The notes under the pieces were generated by a model. It was not told the origin of the DNA and searched no databases. It worked only from the letters and a program-made list of their open reading frames with translations. A program made the position numbers and the translations under genes. From assembly GCA_025403435.1 (NCBI GenBank), contig CM046343.1, positions 25,389,126 to 25,453,125 on the forward strand: a stretch of 64,000 bases of DNA, in the 5' to 3' direction. The stretch is from Artocarpus heterophyllus. Taxonomy: Eukaryota; Streptophyta; Magnoliopsida; Rosales; Moraceae. Below are positions 1 to 10,232 of the stretch, piece by piece; position 1 is the first letter of the stretch; each line of letters begins with the position of its first letter.

Positions 1-180
1 TTATAGTCACATAAATAATCATGGAATTTTCTTGATGTTTATAAATGCATTCATAATACATATAATCAACCAAAATAATAATAAATGTCATTTTATTTAT
101 TTATTAACAATATGTACAATGTCACAGCTTTTAGGGCACCAAACCCAACATTAACAAGATTGGAGATAAAGCTTAGGAAT
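1..180. other. intergenic flank left of the Tat element
   Basis: AT-rich sequence with no ORF or RNA gene that I can support. It ends in GGAAT, which with GGAAC at 10855-10859 is the likely target-site duplication of the retrotransposon, with one C/T mismatch. Confidence 0.5.
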
Positions 181-802
181 TGTTGATGCTTACCGCTGTC
201 CGGTGTCGGATCAACACCCACGTGTGACTATACACCTTCTGACCTCCTCTTAAGCCTGCCCCTGGTCGGGAGTGAGTACCTGCGAGAGGGATGATTCAGA
301 GAAATGGGGTTAGTCAATAGACAAGGGCTCTCCGATGCTCAAGGCAAGTATAGCTCGGCAGATGTCGGCAGCTAATTAAGTGTGAAGAGGTCTCTCTCTC
401 TAAAACGTCATAAATGCATCCTATTTATATGCCACCAGCTGGATCGAGTGCAAGATGGGTTTTACCCATTACCAGGTGTCACATCAAAGTGTATCAAGTA
501 ATAAGTGACAAGTGTCGCGTCCATTGTCCAATGGATTGGACTCTATCGGACGGCAGCACGTCTGCCTGGTGTTGGCCTACAAGGATGGGTAGTGACGTAT
601 TATGATGAATAGCATGGCCCGGCCCGAGCTACTGTACATCCCCGAGGTGGCAGCCTTCTTGGGGGTGTGCCCTCAGATAAATGGAAGGCACCTCGGAAAG
701 AAGCATAAGTCGTCGGGTCGGGCGGTAGCCTATGTCTACCGAACTGAGTTGTCGACCACCAAGTTAGTGTCCTCGGTGGCGGCGCCAAGCTTACCCTCAA
801 CA
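181..802 (-). repeat. 3' LTR of the Tat element
   Basis: 622 bp, TG...CA. Matches 10233-10854 along its whole length. It is the 3' LTR because the coding frame runs on the minus strand. The adjoining plus-strand run of six C (807-812) reads as a polypurine tract on the element strand. Confidence 0.95.
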
Positions 803-814
803 TTAGCCCCCCAG
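803..814 (-). other. Polypurine tract of the Tat element
   Basis: On the minus strand this reads CTGGGGGGCTAA directly before the TG of the 3' LTR, the expected position for plus-strand priming. Confidence 0.75.
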
Positions 815-1025
815 TTCACCTGTTCGGTGTTCTGCCGGGTGGACTATGCCGAGTGGGTGAGGTCGGCTCAAAGGAAGAAGACCAAGCAATACTTAGGAGC
901 GGGGTGAGGCGAAAAGACGCGCGGATCAGACAGGGGAACCGTGTCGCGTCGTAGACGTCTGTGCGGCTGTCAGGCGTATTAATTGCGCCTTTTGGGTTTT
1001 TGCGCTCGAATTTCCCGCTTAAAAT

Positions 1026-1036
1026 GGCTATAAATA
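1026..1036 (+). promoter_or_regulatory. TATA box of the antisense gene
   Basis: GGCTATAAATA is a canonical plant TATA box. It lies about 145 bases upstream of the ATG at 1177, and a leader CTCCTCCGTAATTTACACTTC follows at the usual distance for a start site near 1055-1065. It lies inside the element, between polypurine tract and antisense ORF, and so could drive transcription opposite to gag-pol. Confidence 0.65.
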
Positions 1037-2587
1037 GGGTCCCTCTCCTCCGTAATTTACACTTCATTTTCAGAAATTTTACGAACGAGAAATTTTGGCT
1101 GCCGAGCTCGAGTAATAGCCGAGGATTATATCAACCGAGCTACCAAGAACCCGAGCAGGTAATTTTTTGAGTGAAAATGAGTGATTTGTCCGACTCACAA
1201 AACGTGGAGGTTTCATGGTCGGAAAGTAGCGGGGAGAGCAGTAGCTCTTCTTCGACTCAATCTGATGCCGAGGTGGCGTCCCAAAGACGGGAAGGGGCCA
1301 GGCAGCTGGAGCAGATCCTAAGGGTCGATTCCCAGACTGTGCCCGAGCAAGAATTTTTAAATTTGCTGGGCGGGCATAAGCTTATCAGGCCGTCCAGGGA
1401 ACAAGACCCTTATACTGGGGCAGCAACAGCGGGCCATTCCCAAGTTTTTCCAAGGGAGAGGACCGAGTTTCAAACCCATGAGGATGCTCCGAGCGCCTCT
1501 GGTCGGAATGCCGAGGCCCCCGTCCAAGTTGCAGGTGTGATTACGGTTGATGCCTCCGATGAGGAGCATGCAGCCGAGGATACGAGGCCAGAGCAGCCAG
1601 AAATGGAGCAAGAGGTCTGGGCCACCCGCGTGCGAGGCGTTACAGCATATCGGATAAGCCGCCCTGGGCAAACCTCGGCGGCAGGTTATACAAGCGCAAT
1701 CACGGAGTCGCGGTTAGAGGCCTTACGCGACGAGTATGGCATCCCGGCCGATGTGAATCTTGTCGTCCCCGGAGAGGGAGATTCACCTTTGGAGGCGCCA
1801 GAGGGATTTATCACACTTTACGCCGAGTTCTTCAAGGCCGGGCTGCGTCTACCACTGCATCGTTTCCTTCGCCGGGCGCTTAATGACTTTAATGTGTGCC
1901 CGGCACAATTGAACCCGAACAGCTATAGGTCGCTGATCGGGATGTATATTTTGTGGAAGTACCACCGGAGTACTAAGATGCCGCTGGAGGCCTTCAAGCA
2001 AGTATTCAAGATGAAGAAGCTTCCTCGGCAGTCCGGCTGGTACTACTTCACCGGCTTCAGAAAGGACTTTATTCTAGGCAACCCCGACTCGGACAAGCTG
2101 TGGAAGTACGAATGGTTTTACGTTGGGGGAAACTTTTTAGCCCGAGCCGATGAAGCTGTCCCCAAGGATGAACAAGTGCCGGGGTCATTTGAGCTGGGGC
2201 ACGTCTGGACCAAGCGCCCTTGAGCACCGAGCCACGTAATAGAGGCCGTGGACGAACTGTTCGAGAAGCCCGAGTCGTCCAGACAACAGTCCTTTCTTCT
2301 GAGAAAGGACACTCTGTCCAGATACGGTTGGTTCGGGGAATCCAGCAGTCTTCCCCGAGCTAGGCATCCTACCCAGGAAACCGGGCATGTTACTGTTGCC
2401 CGTCCGGGTGATGCAGATCTTCCAGGGCCAAGCACTTCCCGGTCCGGGTGGCCGACGAGGGAGCCTTCATCGTCCAGTACCGAGGACTCGTCCAGTGGCT
2501 CCCTCGATGCGGGGCCACCTGTAGCCGACGAGAACCTCGAGGGCATGATTAGGCTCCTGTACCCGTCGGGCCAACTCCGGATCGGAG

Positions 2588-2666
2588 GTCAGCCCAGAAC
2601 TTTATTTATAGTCGCCCTTTCCTCTTTTGTTTCGCCCTTCGTTTAACTGGGATTTTCTTTGTGCAG
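2588..2666 (+). other. Intron 1 of the antisense gene
   Basis: GTCAGC donor and a pyrimidine-rich TTTTCTTTGTGCAG acceptor. Removing it joins the flanking frames after one base of a GAA codon. The donor is weak beyond GT, so the exact 5' end is less certain. Confidence 0.55.
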
Positions 2667-3040
2667 AAATGACCGCACCGAGCTCCCGCGCTGGCAGGCT
2701 TGCCTAGATGACAACACAGAGGAAGGGCAAGGGCAAGGCCGTTGAGGCCAGCAAAAACCGTAAGCGGACGCCAGCACCCGAGCCCCCGACACGCACCGGG
2801 CAAACCTCCACATCAGTCCAAGCCCCACCACCACCGCCAATAAGGACCTCGTCAGAGGTCGGCCGAGTAGACGAGGCGTCTAGAGGTTCTTCCGAGGACC
2901 AACAAAGAAGGCGCCCGAACTACCACGGCATGCTCCTCGAACGCCTCGGAGATGTGGCTCTCCCGAATGACTTCTTTATGGACATTCGGGGTAAGGACTT
3001 TCGAGACTTGTGCAACATGGCGCTCCGAACGGCAGCCTCG

Positions 3041-3113
3041 GTAAGTGTCTGAGCTGACCAATAGTTAAACCCCTTGTAATATCGCCGAGGATAACCCCTT
3101 GTAATTTTCACAG
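3041..3113 (+). other. Intron 2 of the antisense gene
   Basis: Strong GTAAGT donor and TTTTCACAG acceptor, phase 0. The intron carries in-frame stops and its removal restores a continuous coiled-coil frame. Confidence 0.75.
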
Positions 3114-3782
3114 CTGGGCACCGTTGTGCACATGGCGCACTCCGTCGGGGTGAGGGAGATCCACAAGGAGCAAGAAAGGCACAAGAAGACCCTCCTGCTG
3201 AAGTTGGACTCCGACAGAGAGCTCGACGAGAAGAATGGTGAACTAGATCGGGCCAAGGAGGAGGCCCAGAAAACAAAGTCCGAGGCCGAGGACATGTTGA
3301 GGCGGCTTAAGGAGGTTGAGGATAAGGCCGCTCGGTAGGAAGAGAAAGCCGCTCGGCTAGAGGGTCGACTAGCAACTCTACAGGTCGAGTACTACCGATT
3401 CGTAGCCGGGCTCCCCGATCAGCTGGCCGCTGCGGTTGAGGAGTTTAAGACATCCCCCGAATATACCGATCTCTACTTCGATGGAATGGTGGACCTCCGC
3501 GACCATCTGATTAAAAAGCATCCCGAGGCGGCTGCATTCGACTGGTCGGTCATTGCCGAGCCGGACCAGGGCGAGGCCGAGCAACAACGGGATGTTGAGG
3601 AGGAGGTCGTCGTTGTGGACGGTGATGACGACGGGGATGTGCAAGCTGCCGAGGGAGGCCAAGACGACAACGCGGCCGGGGACGAGACTCAGGCTGGTGA
3701 TGAGACTCGGGCCGATTGATCCTCTGCTTTTCTCGCTTTTTGTAATTGGGCTTGGGAGGTACCCAATTTTCTTGTACCTCCC

Positions 3783-3794
3783 TAATAAATAAAG
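3783..3794 (+). terminator. Poly(A) signal of the antisense gene
   Basis: AATAAATAAAG lies about 65 bases after the TGA of the antisense gene and is preceded by T-rich sequence, as in plant 3' ends. Confidence 0.5.
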
Positions 3795-3908
3795 TTAAAA
3801 CTTTTTTATATCTTCCCGTTTTGCATCTACTTTTTCTTACGTGTAGTTTTATTTTTCATCCCACGTAATGTTTAAAGTTAGATACTTCTCGGGGGGTTCC
3901 CAGGCTGG

Positions 3909-4042
3909 GAGACAATTGACCGAGCAGAGGTAAAGGGTACAATTGTCTCGGTTAATCCGAGTACCTCTGTCCTTAGTTAATCTAAGGATTTCTGTTCTCG
4001 GTCGTTCCGAGTAGTTACCGTTTCTGCTTAGTTATCCAAGCA
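3909..4042. repeat. Cluster of five inverted repeats (hairpins)
   Basis: 3909-3918 GAGACAATTG pairs with 3940-3949 CAATTGTCTC (10 of 10). Then follow perfect small hairpins: CTCGG/CCGAG at 3947-3961, CCTTAG/CTAAGG at 3971-3987, CTCGG/CCGAG at 3997-4011 and TGCTT/AAGCA at 4025-4042. The first three small hairpins have 5-nt loops, and the two CTCGG stems are exactly 50 bp apart. Confidence 0.7.
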
Positions 4043-4506
4043 AGTTTAGGTTTCTGGTCTCGGTCGGGCAGAATATAAACGGCGTATAGCTACCCTTACC
4101 TTGTTGCCCCCCATAGACTTGTTGAAGTTTTAAGAAACTTTACAAGTATAGGACTAATCGGGCACATTAATGTGCCGAGCAACTTAAGAGTTGTCTGCAT
4201 GACAGACATGATACATATACTGACTAGCCCCCCTGTCCAGTTTGACGAGGATGACTCCCTTGATGGCGAGTCAACATCCTGTCTTCCGAGCTGGGGTTCT
4301 GGTGTCTTAGGCATAATCCTCCCTTAAAGACATTGCTCAGGCGGAATGAGTTTAGGGAAGTTGTGCTCCATTAATGTAATATTTACATTGACTTTTCCAG
4401 CCCTACTTAGTAGGTCTAGTTACAAAAGAATTGTGGCCAGAGATCAAAAAAGGAATCTGGCGCTGATTTTCGTTCTGTCTTCTCTTTTTTTTTTTCTCTT
4501 CTTTTT

Positions 4507-5919
4507 TCAAGAATAGAATCTTTTTAACAGCTCGATATTCCATGGATGCCCGAGCTGATTCCCCTCCAAATCGGTCAGCCTATAAGTGCCTGATCGCACG
4601 ACACCTTCGACTTTAAAAGGTCCTTCCCACTTCGGACCAAAGGACCCGAGACCGGGTTGTTGAACCGTGACCTTCTTCATTACTAAGTCACCAACCTGAA
4701 AGCTTCTCGGCTGAACCTGTTTGTTGTAATACCGAGCTACAACCTGATTCCGGGCTGCATTACGAATGGATGCTCGGTTCCTTTTTTCTTCAAGTAGGTC
4801 GAGCTCGGTCATCATGAGTTTTTCATTCAGTACTTCTTCGTATTGCTCGAACCTCAAGCTCGGTAATCCAACCTCGGCTAGGATGACGGCTTCTGCCCCA
4901 TAAACCAGGGAGAACGGTGTCTCGCCAGTTGTAGCTCGCGCAGTTGTTCGGTATGCCCAGGGCACTTGGGGTAGTTCGTCAATCCATACGCCCTTAAGCC
5001 CCTTGAGTTTCTTCTTGAGATTGTCTTTAATTGTCTTGTTTACGGCCTCTACCTGGCCGTTACTCTGCGGATAACTCGGGGAAGAGTAGACTTTCTTAAT
5101 GCCGAGCTTCTCGCACAGATGGCGTAGACCTGAGGAGTCAAACTGCTTAGCATTGTCGGTCACGATAGTGTGCGGGATTCCGAACCGACAGATGATGTTT
5201 TTCCATATGAAGTTGGTGCACTTAGCTTCAGTCATGTTGGTGCAAGGCTCAACTTCGATCCATTTCGTCAGATAGTCGATGGCGACGATACAATATCTGA
5301 ATTGTGAATGAGCCGGAGGGAGTGGTCTGATCAAGTCAATGGCCCATTTTGCAAATGGCCACGCCGAAGTCACCAGATTTAGAGGCTCGGCGTGTGAACC
5401 TAGTATCTTAGCAAATTGCTGGCATTTGAAGTATTTCCGTGCAAAGCTCCTGCAGTCTTGCTGCATAGTAGGCCAGTAGTAACCCTGCCGCAGGCATTTC
5501 TGGGCCAAGGAGCGTCCATCGGAGTGATTGCCACAAAGGCCTTCATGAATCTCTTTCATTAAGTACTCGGCCTCCTGGGAATCCAAACATCTTAGGCATG
5601 GCGTCGTGTAGCCGCGTCGGTACAGCTTTTCCCCAATCATCGAATACCAGGCCGAGCTGTTACGTATCCGATGTGCCTCTTCCCGGTTGTCGGGTAATTC
5701 GGCTAGGGTCAGGTATCGGATGATCAGGTCCATCCACGTGCATTTCGGTTCAGCTGCCAGACTCATGACCTCCTTATTGATACTCGGTCCAGAGAGTCTT
5801 TCAATAGGAACGGACATCGTGTCTACTCCGCCTATCCCGGAGGCTAGTCGGGCAAGGACATCGGCTTCCACGTTCTCGGACCAGGGGATTTGCTTAAGTG
5901 TAGGACTTGAATTGTCCAA
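4507..5919 (-). pseudogene. Integrase domain of Tat pol
   Basis: The frame is open through the end of aRNH, a zinc-binding region, the catalytic core and the C-terminal domain, with a natural TGA at 4507-4509. The core has its three acidic residues: D in WAIDLIRPLP, D in IVTDNAKQFD and E in SNGQVEAVNK. A GDLVMKK and WEGPF segment marks the usual C-terminal region. Two lesions are visible. The HHCC zinc finger reads H...H...YFKC, so the first cysteine of its C-x2-C pair is tyrosine. The core's usual GPLP reads RPLP. It lies one frame away from aRNH, so it can no longer be made as part of the polyprotein from this copy. Confidence 0.9.
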
Positions 5920-6298
5920 GCAACCGTTTCGCTTCTTTTAAATATGCCGTCATTGATTCTGCTCGGGCCTGGAATCCTTCTGTGACTTGCTGCACCACTA
6001 GCATTGAGTCACTATAGACGGTCAGCCAATCAACTCCGAGGTCTCGGGCAATTCGTAATCCGGCGAGCAAAGCTTCATACTCCGCTTCGTTATTAGAGGT
6101 TTTGAAGTCGAAACGAAGGGCATAAATGACCTTATATCCGTCAGGGCTTGTTAAAATCAAGCCTGCCCCTGACCCGTCGACGCAGGTTGAGCCATCGACG
6201 TGTAGTTTCCAGTTCAGCTCCGGGGAAAGGCCTCGCTCACTGCAGCCAGCTGTATCCGGCTCCTCAACGGGTGATTTCTCCACTAAGGGAGCCACTTT
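5894..6298 (-). pseudogene. Second, archaeal-type RNase H (aRNH) of Tat pol
   Basis: RNase H fold of the RVT_3 type with the acidic triad in order: D in LHVDGSTCV, E in SNNEAEYEALLAGL and D in VYSDSMLVVQQV. It lies between the retroviral-type RNase H and integrase, the position that defines the Tat/Ogre group. It follows the in-frame TGA at 6299-6301 and loses its frame near 5894-5920, just before a conserved IP-W/R-EN-AD-LA segment that appears in the integrase frame. A 1-bp insertion or 2-bp deletion explains it. Confidence 0.88.
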
Positions 6299-6301
6299 TC
6301 A

Positions 6302-7537
6302 GGCCTCTGTAAACTCGGCAAGGAAATCCGCTAAGACTTGAGCTTTTATCGCTGTTCTCGGCACAAAATGTATATCATACTGGCCCAATTCGACCGACCA
6401 CTTGGCCATCCGACCTGATATTTTCGGGCTCTGTAAAACTTGCCGGAGAGGAAACTTGGTCGGGATCTTGACAGTATGGCCTTGGTAATACGGCCGTAGC
6501 TTCCGAACCAATGTTATTAGGGCGAAGGCCAGCTTCTCCAATGATGAATAGCGCTCCTCGGCACCTTGGAACGCGTGGCTGGTATAGTAGACGGGTCTCT
6601 GGATCCCGTTTTCATCTCGGATCAACACCGAGCTAACAGCCTTCTCGGAGACGGCTAAATAGGCAGTTAGAATCTCACCGGGCAAAGGTTTGGACAGGAG
6701 CGGGAGTGTGGCTAGGTAAATTTTTAAGCCTTGGAAAGCATCCTCACACTCCCTGCTCCACTTAAACCTCCCCTTAAGTGCCTTGAAGAAAGGGTGACAC
6801 TTGTCGGTAGCCCGGGAGACAAATCTTGATAGGGCAGCCACCATGCCAGTAAGCCTTTGCACGTCTTTCATTGTCCGTGGAGAATGCATGTCTATGATTG
6901 CCTGGGCCTTTGCTGGGTTCACCTCAATTCCTCGTCGGTTAACCAAAAATCCGAGGAATTTGCCAGAGCCGACGCCAAAAGCGCATTTTGCCGGGTTGAG
7001 TTTCATCCTATACTCCCGGAGAACGTCAAAGCTAGCTCTGAGGTCGGCTATGTGGTCCTTCGTTTGGACAGATTTTACTAACATGTCGTCCACGTAGACC
7101 TCCATAGTTTTCCCGATCAGCCGAGCGAACATTTTGTTGACGAGGCGTTGATAGGTAGCTCCGGCGTTCTTGAGACCAAACGGCATTACAACGTAGCAAT
7201 ACAAGCCCTGGTCAGTAACAAATGAGGTTTTGATTTGATCCTCTTCGGCTATTCTTATCTGATTATATCCGAAGTATGTGTCCATGAAGCTTAAGAGCTC
7301 GTGTCCGGCTGTGGCATCGACGAGCTGGTCTATCCAAAGAAGTGGGAAGCAGTCCTTGGGGCATGTCTTGTTAAGGTCGGTATAGTCGATGCAGACCCGC
7401 CACTTGCCATTCGCCTTTTTGACGAGGACGACGTTTGCCAACCATTCTGGATATTTGACCTCTCTAATAAACCCAGCCTTTAGTAGTTTCTGGACTTCAT
7501 CGTTTATCGCAGCATATCTCTCCGGGTTGAAGGCTCT
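6302..7537 (-). pseudogene. Reverse transcriptase and degenerate RNase H of Tat pol
   Basis: Continuous frame between the stops at 7538-7540 and 6299-6301. RT motifs include VLVKKANGKWRVCIDYTDLNK, the F-YNQI block, PFGLKNAGATYQRLVNKMF and the catalytic YVDD. The connected RNase H keeps the family shape (YLAVS, RPVYYTSHAF, RYSSLEKLAFAL) but lacks the usual TDAS aspartate, reading AYLAVS. This is known in Tat elements, where the second RNase H probably takes over. Confidence 0.93.
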
Positions 7538-7540
7538 TCA

Positions 7541-7933
7541 TTTTTGTATTACCAGCCTGTGACCAGGTTGGACGTTAAGCCGATGACTGATGACGTTCGG
7601 ATCTATGCCGGGCATGTCCTCATGAGACCATGCAAAAACGTCACGGTATTCAGAAAGAAGGGATTCCAGATCGGTCTGGATCTCAGGTTGTAACTGTGAC
7701 CCAAGTTGGACTGTGCGCTCTGCCTTTTCGGGGTCTAGGGAGAACGGCACTAAGTCTTCGACCGGGGTACCCCTTACCTTATCTTCGGGAAACCTGGGGT
7801 CTAGGTCCGCGAGCATCTTCGGCGTCGGATCGGTTAGGAGGTCGGTTTCGTCGACTGAATATACGGCCAGGATTCCCTGTTGCTGAGCCGAGGCTGCTCG
7901 GACCGCGTTTGCATAGCAAGCCCGAGAGTCCGC
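7541..7933 (-). pseudogene. Pol linker between protease and RT
   Basis: Open frame between TAA at 7934-7936 and TGA at 7538-7540. It carries the conserved stretch leading into RT: the LLSEYRDVFAWSHEDMPGID block and a QPGHR segment. Both bounding stops are explained by a single C-to-T change (CAA to TAA, CGA to TGA). Confidence 0.75.
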
Positions 7934-7936
7934 TTA

Positions 7937-8566
7937 GGACGAGCGGATTACTCCAACACCACCATCGGTCGGGAACTTCATTGCCAAGTGATATGTCGAA
8001 ACCACGGCCTTTAATCCGTTCAGCGTTGCCCGGCCGATGATGATGTTATACTGAGAGGGTTTATCAACGACTAAAAAGTCGACCACCCGAGTGACCCTGG
8101 TAGCACCTTCTCCAAAAGTTACTGGGAGACTGACCTTCCCGGTTGCTCGGACACACTCACCCGCAAAGCCAAAAAGTGGAGTCCAGACCGAAACTAAAGG
8201 TGCGTTGCTAATCTTCAGCCTGTCAAAGGCCTGCTTAAAAAGGATGTCCGCCGAACTGCCATTGTCAATTAAGACTCGCCGTACAACATTGTTGGCGATA
8301 GGCAGTTCGCAAACCAAAGCATCGTTGTGGGGATGCATTAGTTGGTCTGCTTCCTCCTCAGTGAAAGTGATCGGGGTGTCCTCTTGGCGGCATATCTTAT
8401 TGATGTGCTCGGACACATTCATGAAGTCACCCCGTTCGACCCGCCGAGCTTCTCTGACGTAGGATCGCCGCCCATTCGATGTGTCCCCGGTGACAGGCCC
8501 GTCAAGTATCGTATGTATAATATTTGGGGGTTCCAGGGCGTTCCCACTATCGGTCCTGGGTCGGCT
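7937..8566 (-). pseudogene. Aspartic protease domain of Tat pol
   Basis: Retropepsin-like region with active-site motif DNGSSADILF and a downstream YNIIIGRATLN (I-I-G-R) block, the usual protease signature for Ty3/gypsy. Same frame as gag and RT. It begins after two close stops (TGA 8576-8578, TAA 8567-8569). Confidence 0.88.
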
Positions 8567-8569
8567 TTA

Positions 8570-10168
8570 CACGTCTCAGCCTGACGAGTCATTCCTTGTA
8601 GAGGTCGCCCTCAGATTTATGGCCTTCTCCACAAACTCCTGCAATAGACCTTCTCGGACCAACCTTTCTATTTGGTCCTTAAGCTGGATGCATTCTCGGG
8701 TAGCATGGCCCACATCTTGGTGGAACTTACAAAACTTTGACTGGTCACGCTTCGCCCTAAAGCCTCGAAGCTTGGGAGGCGATATCAACAAATTCTTGTC
8801 GCCGACCTGGGCGAGCACCTCATCGATAGTTGCCACCAGGGGCATGTAGTTTTGGAACTTGCCGGTCGGCCCCTTTGGCTTATCAGCTTTCTCTTTCTTC
8901 TGCTTCTTCGCATGCTCGGCGCTGCCCTGCTCCGGCCCTTTTTTCTGCTTCTTCTCCTTTTTCGTCCCGCTCGGGCCAGCCTCCTCCCGGCGGCTTTTCA
9001 TATACTCGGCAGCGTCCGCATGTCTTTGGGCGTACCCGAGCATTTGTGAAAACGTGTTTGGCTGCTCAAAGGCCAGGGACCAGGTTAGCTTCTCGTCTCG
9101 GAGGCACCCTATAAAAATATGTTTGAGGGTCTCATCTTCGACGTGCTTGACCTCAAGAGCAGCCTGGGTAAATCAGTTGACATAGTCCTTGACACTGCCG
9201 TCTCCCTGCTTGACGGCGTACAAGGAAGTTATTTCTTTCCTCTGCGTCCTAGTTGTAGAGAATGCGGCGGAGAAGGCGTCGGTTAAATGCCCAAAAGAAG
9301 AAATTGACCCTGGTTCGAGTCGTCGGAACCACTGCCGAGCAGGGCCTGTAAGGGTGAGCGAGAAAGCTTTGCACATTGCAGCATCACTGGCATTCTGCAA
9401 CAGCATGTGCCCGCGAAAGAGTTCGGCATGCTCATCTGCGTCGGTGGCCCCATCGTAAGACTTGATTTGTAGGACCTTAAACTTCGGCGGCATGGGTGCC
9501 CGCATTATGTGATCCGGGAAGGGCGGATCTTGAGCCCCGATCTCATCCAAACCGAACCTGCAATTGCGGATCTCATCGATCTGTCGCTGCAGCACTCGGA
9601 ACTGGCGACTATTTGTGTCTTCGGGCAGTTCGACCCGATAAGGTACTCCGTCCTCAGCACGGCCTCCAGCTCCGCCTTGGCGATTTCTGTTAATCCCTCG
9701 GTATCCGAGCCAATCAAACATCGAGGCTCTGGAACCTTGTGGTGAAGGGACACGGTGTGGTTGACGTCCCATCTGATGTTCATGAACCAGTCTATTGTCA
9801 AGCAGGGGCCCTCTGGTGGATCCCGGAGACTGCTCTGATCAATCCTCCCAATTGGTGGCGCTCTGCTCATGCCGACCCCCTGCCTGGTCAACCTGGGCAG
9901 GGGGTGGCGGTTCCGGTGCAGCTTGCTGTTGAGCTTGTGCAAGCTGTCGAGTTAAGATCCGAACTGCATCTGTAAGCTCCCGGATCGGATCTTGTGCAGC
10001 TCGGGCCTACACCGACTCGGCTCTTGCCGCGCTTCCTTGCCCTCCGGACCGAGATCTGGCGGTCTGAGGACGACCGCTGGGCCGTTCTGCAGCCGGTTGC
10101 TTGTGTCTGGCATCGTCCGACTCCTGACGTCGAACGGTACTATCTCTTGCGTTACCTTGTGTTGTCAT
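8570..10168 (-). pseudogene. Gag of the Tat element
   Basis: The frame starts at ATG 10168-10166 (MTTQGNAR), about 65 bases inside the 5' LTR. Retrotrans_gag signature at about 9300-9480: FRGHMLLQNASDAAMC, F-LTLTGPARQWFRRL, F-LTDAFSAAF. After a lysine-rich stretch (about 8900-8980) comes a C-terminal zinc-knuckle-like segment, CKFHQDVGHATREC. Stops within the frame are TAG 10007-10009, TGA 9839-9841 and TGA 9173-9175. Gag would normally coat the element RNA in cytoplasmic particles. It is in one frame with pro-pol, so a single polyprotein is likely in intact relatives. Confidence 0.85.
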
Positions 10169-10211
10169 TTCGGAAGTCCGAGGTACAATAACTTGGATTG
10201 GGGCGTGTTCT

Positions 10212-10229
10212 GCCCTCCTTCTAGCGCCA
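10212..10229 (-). other. Primer binding site of the Tat element
   Basis: On the minus strand TGGCGCTAGAAGGAGGGC starts four bases after the CA end of the 5' LTR (10233). The TGG start matches a tRNA CCA end. The tRNA is not identified; it is not the initiator Met type. Confidence 0.65.
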
Positions 10230-10232
10230 AAA

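Larger units (their letters stand above)
1177..3719 (+). pseudogene. Antisense spliced gene, Transposase_28 (gypsy-type) family
   Basis: Exons 1177-2587, 2667-3040 and 3114-3719, with introns of 79 and 73 bp that keep the frame. The ATG at 1177 is chosen because the frame's GTG at 1171 has no start codon. Residues 1-40 are serine/acidic. Residues about 205-330 contain the motif pattern of PF04195 (putative gypsy-type transposon): an acidic lead, F-KAGLRLPLHRF, a QLNPNSYRSLIG stretch and a W-YF-GF-K block. The last exon is a charged coiled coil (about 3150-3400) followed by an acidic tail. The frame is cut by TGA at 2221-2223, TAG at 2705-2707 and TAG at 3336-3338, each explained by one C-to-T change. 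Antisense ORFs of this type are known in Tat elements; their function is unknown. Probably not translated at full length here. Confidence 0.8.
3720..4506. other. Non-coding spacer between converging genes of the Tat element
   Basis: Between the antisense gene's stop and the integrase stop. It holds the poly(A) signal above, a cluster of small inverted repeats (3909-4042, listed separately) and a T-rich run at 4485-4507. No ORF with family features. Confidence 0.6.

Noticed and set aside
1357..1671. Minus-strand ORFs opposite the antisense gene (also 2118-2546, 3378-3662)
   Set aside because: Shadow frames of the spliced gene; no family features.
6801..9114. Plus-strand ORFs opposite gag-pol
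   Set aside because: Shadows of the minus-strand polyprotein frame.
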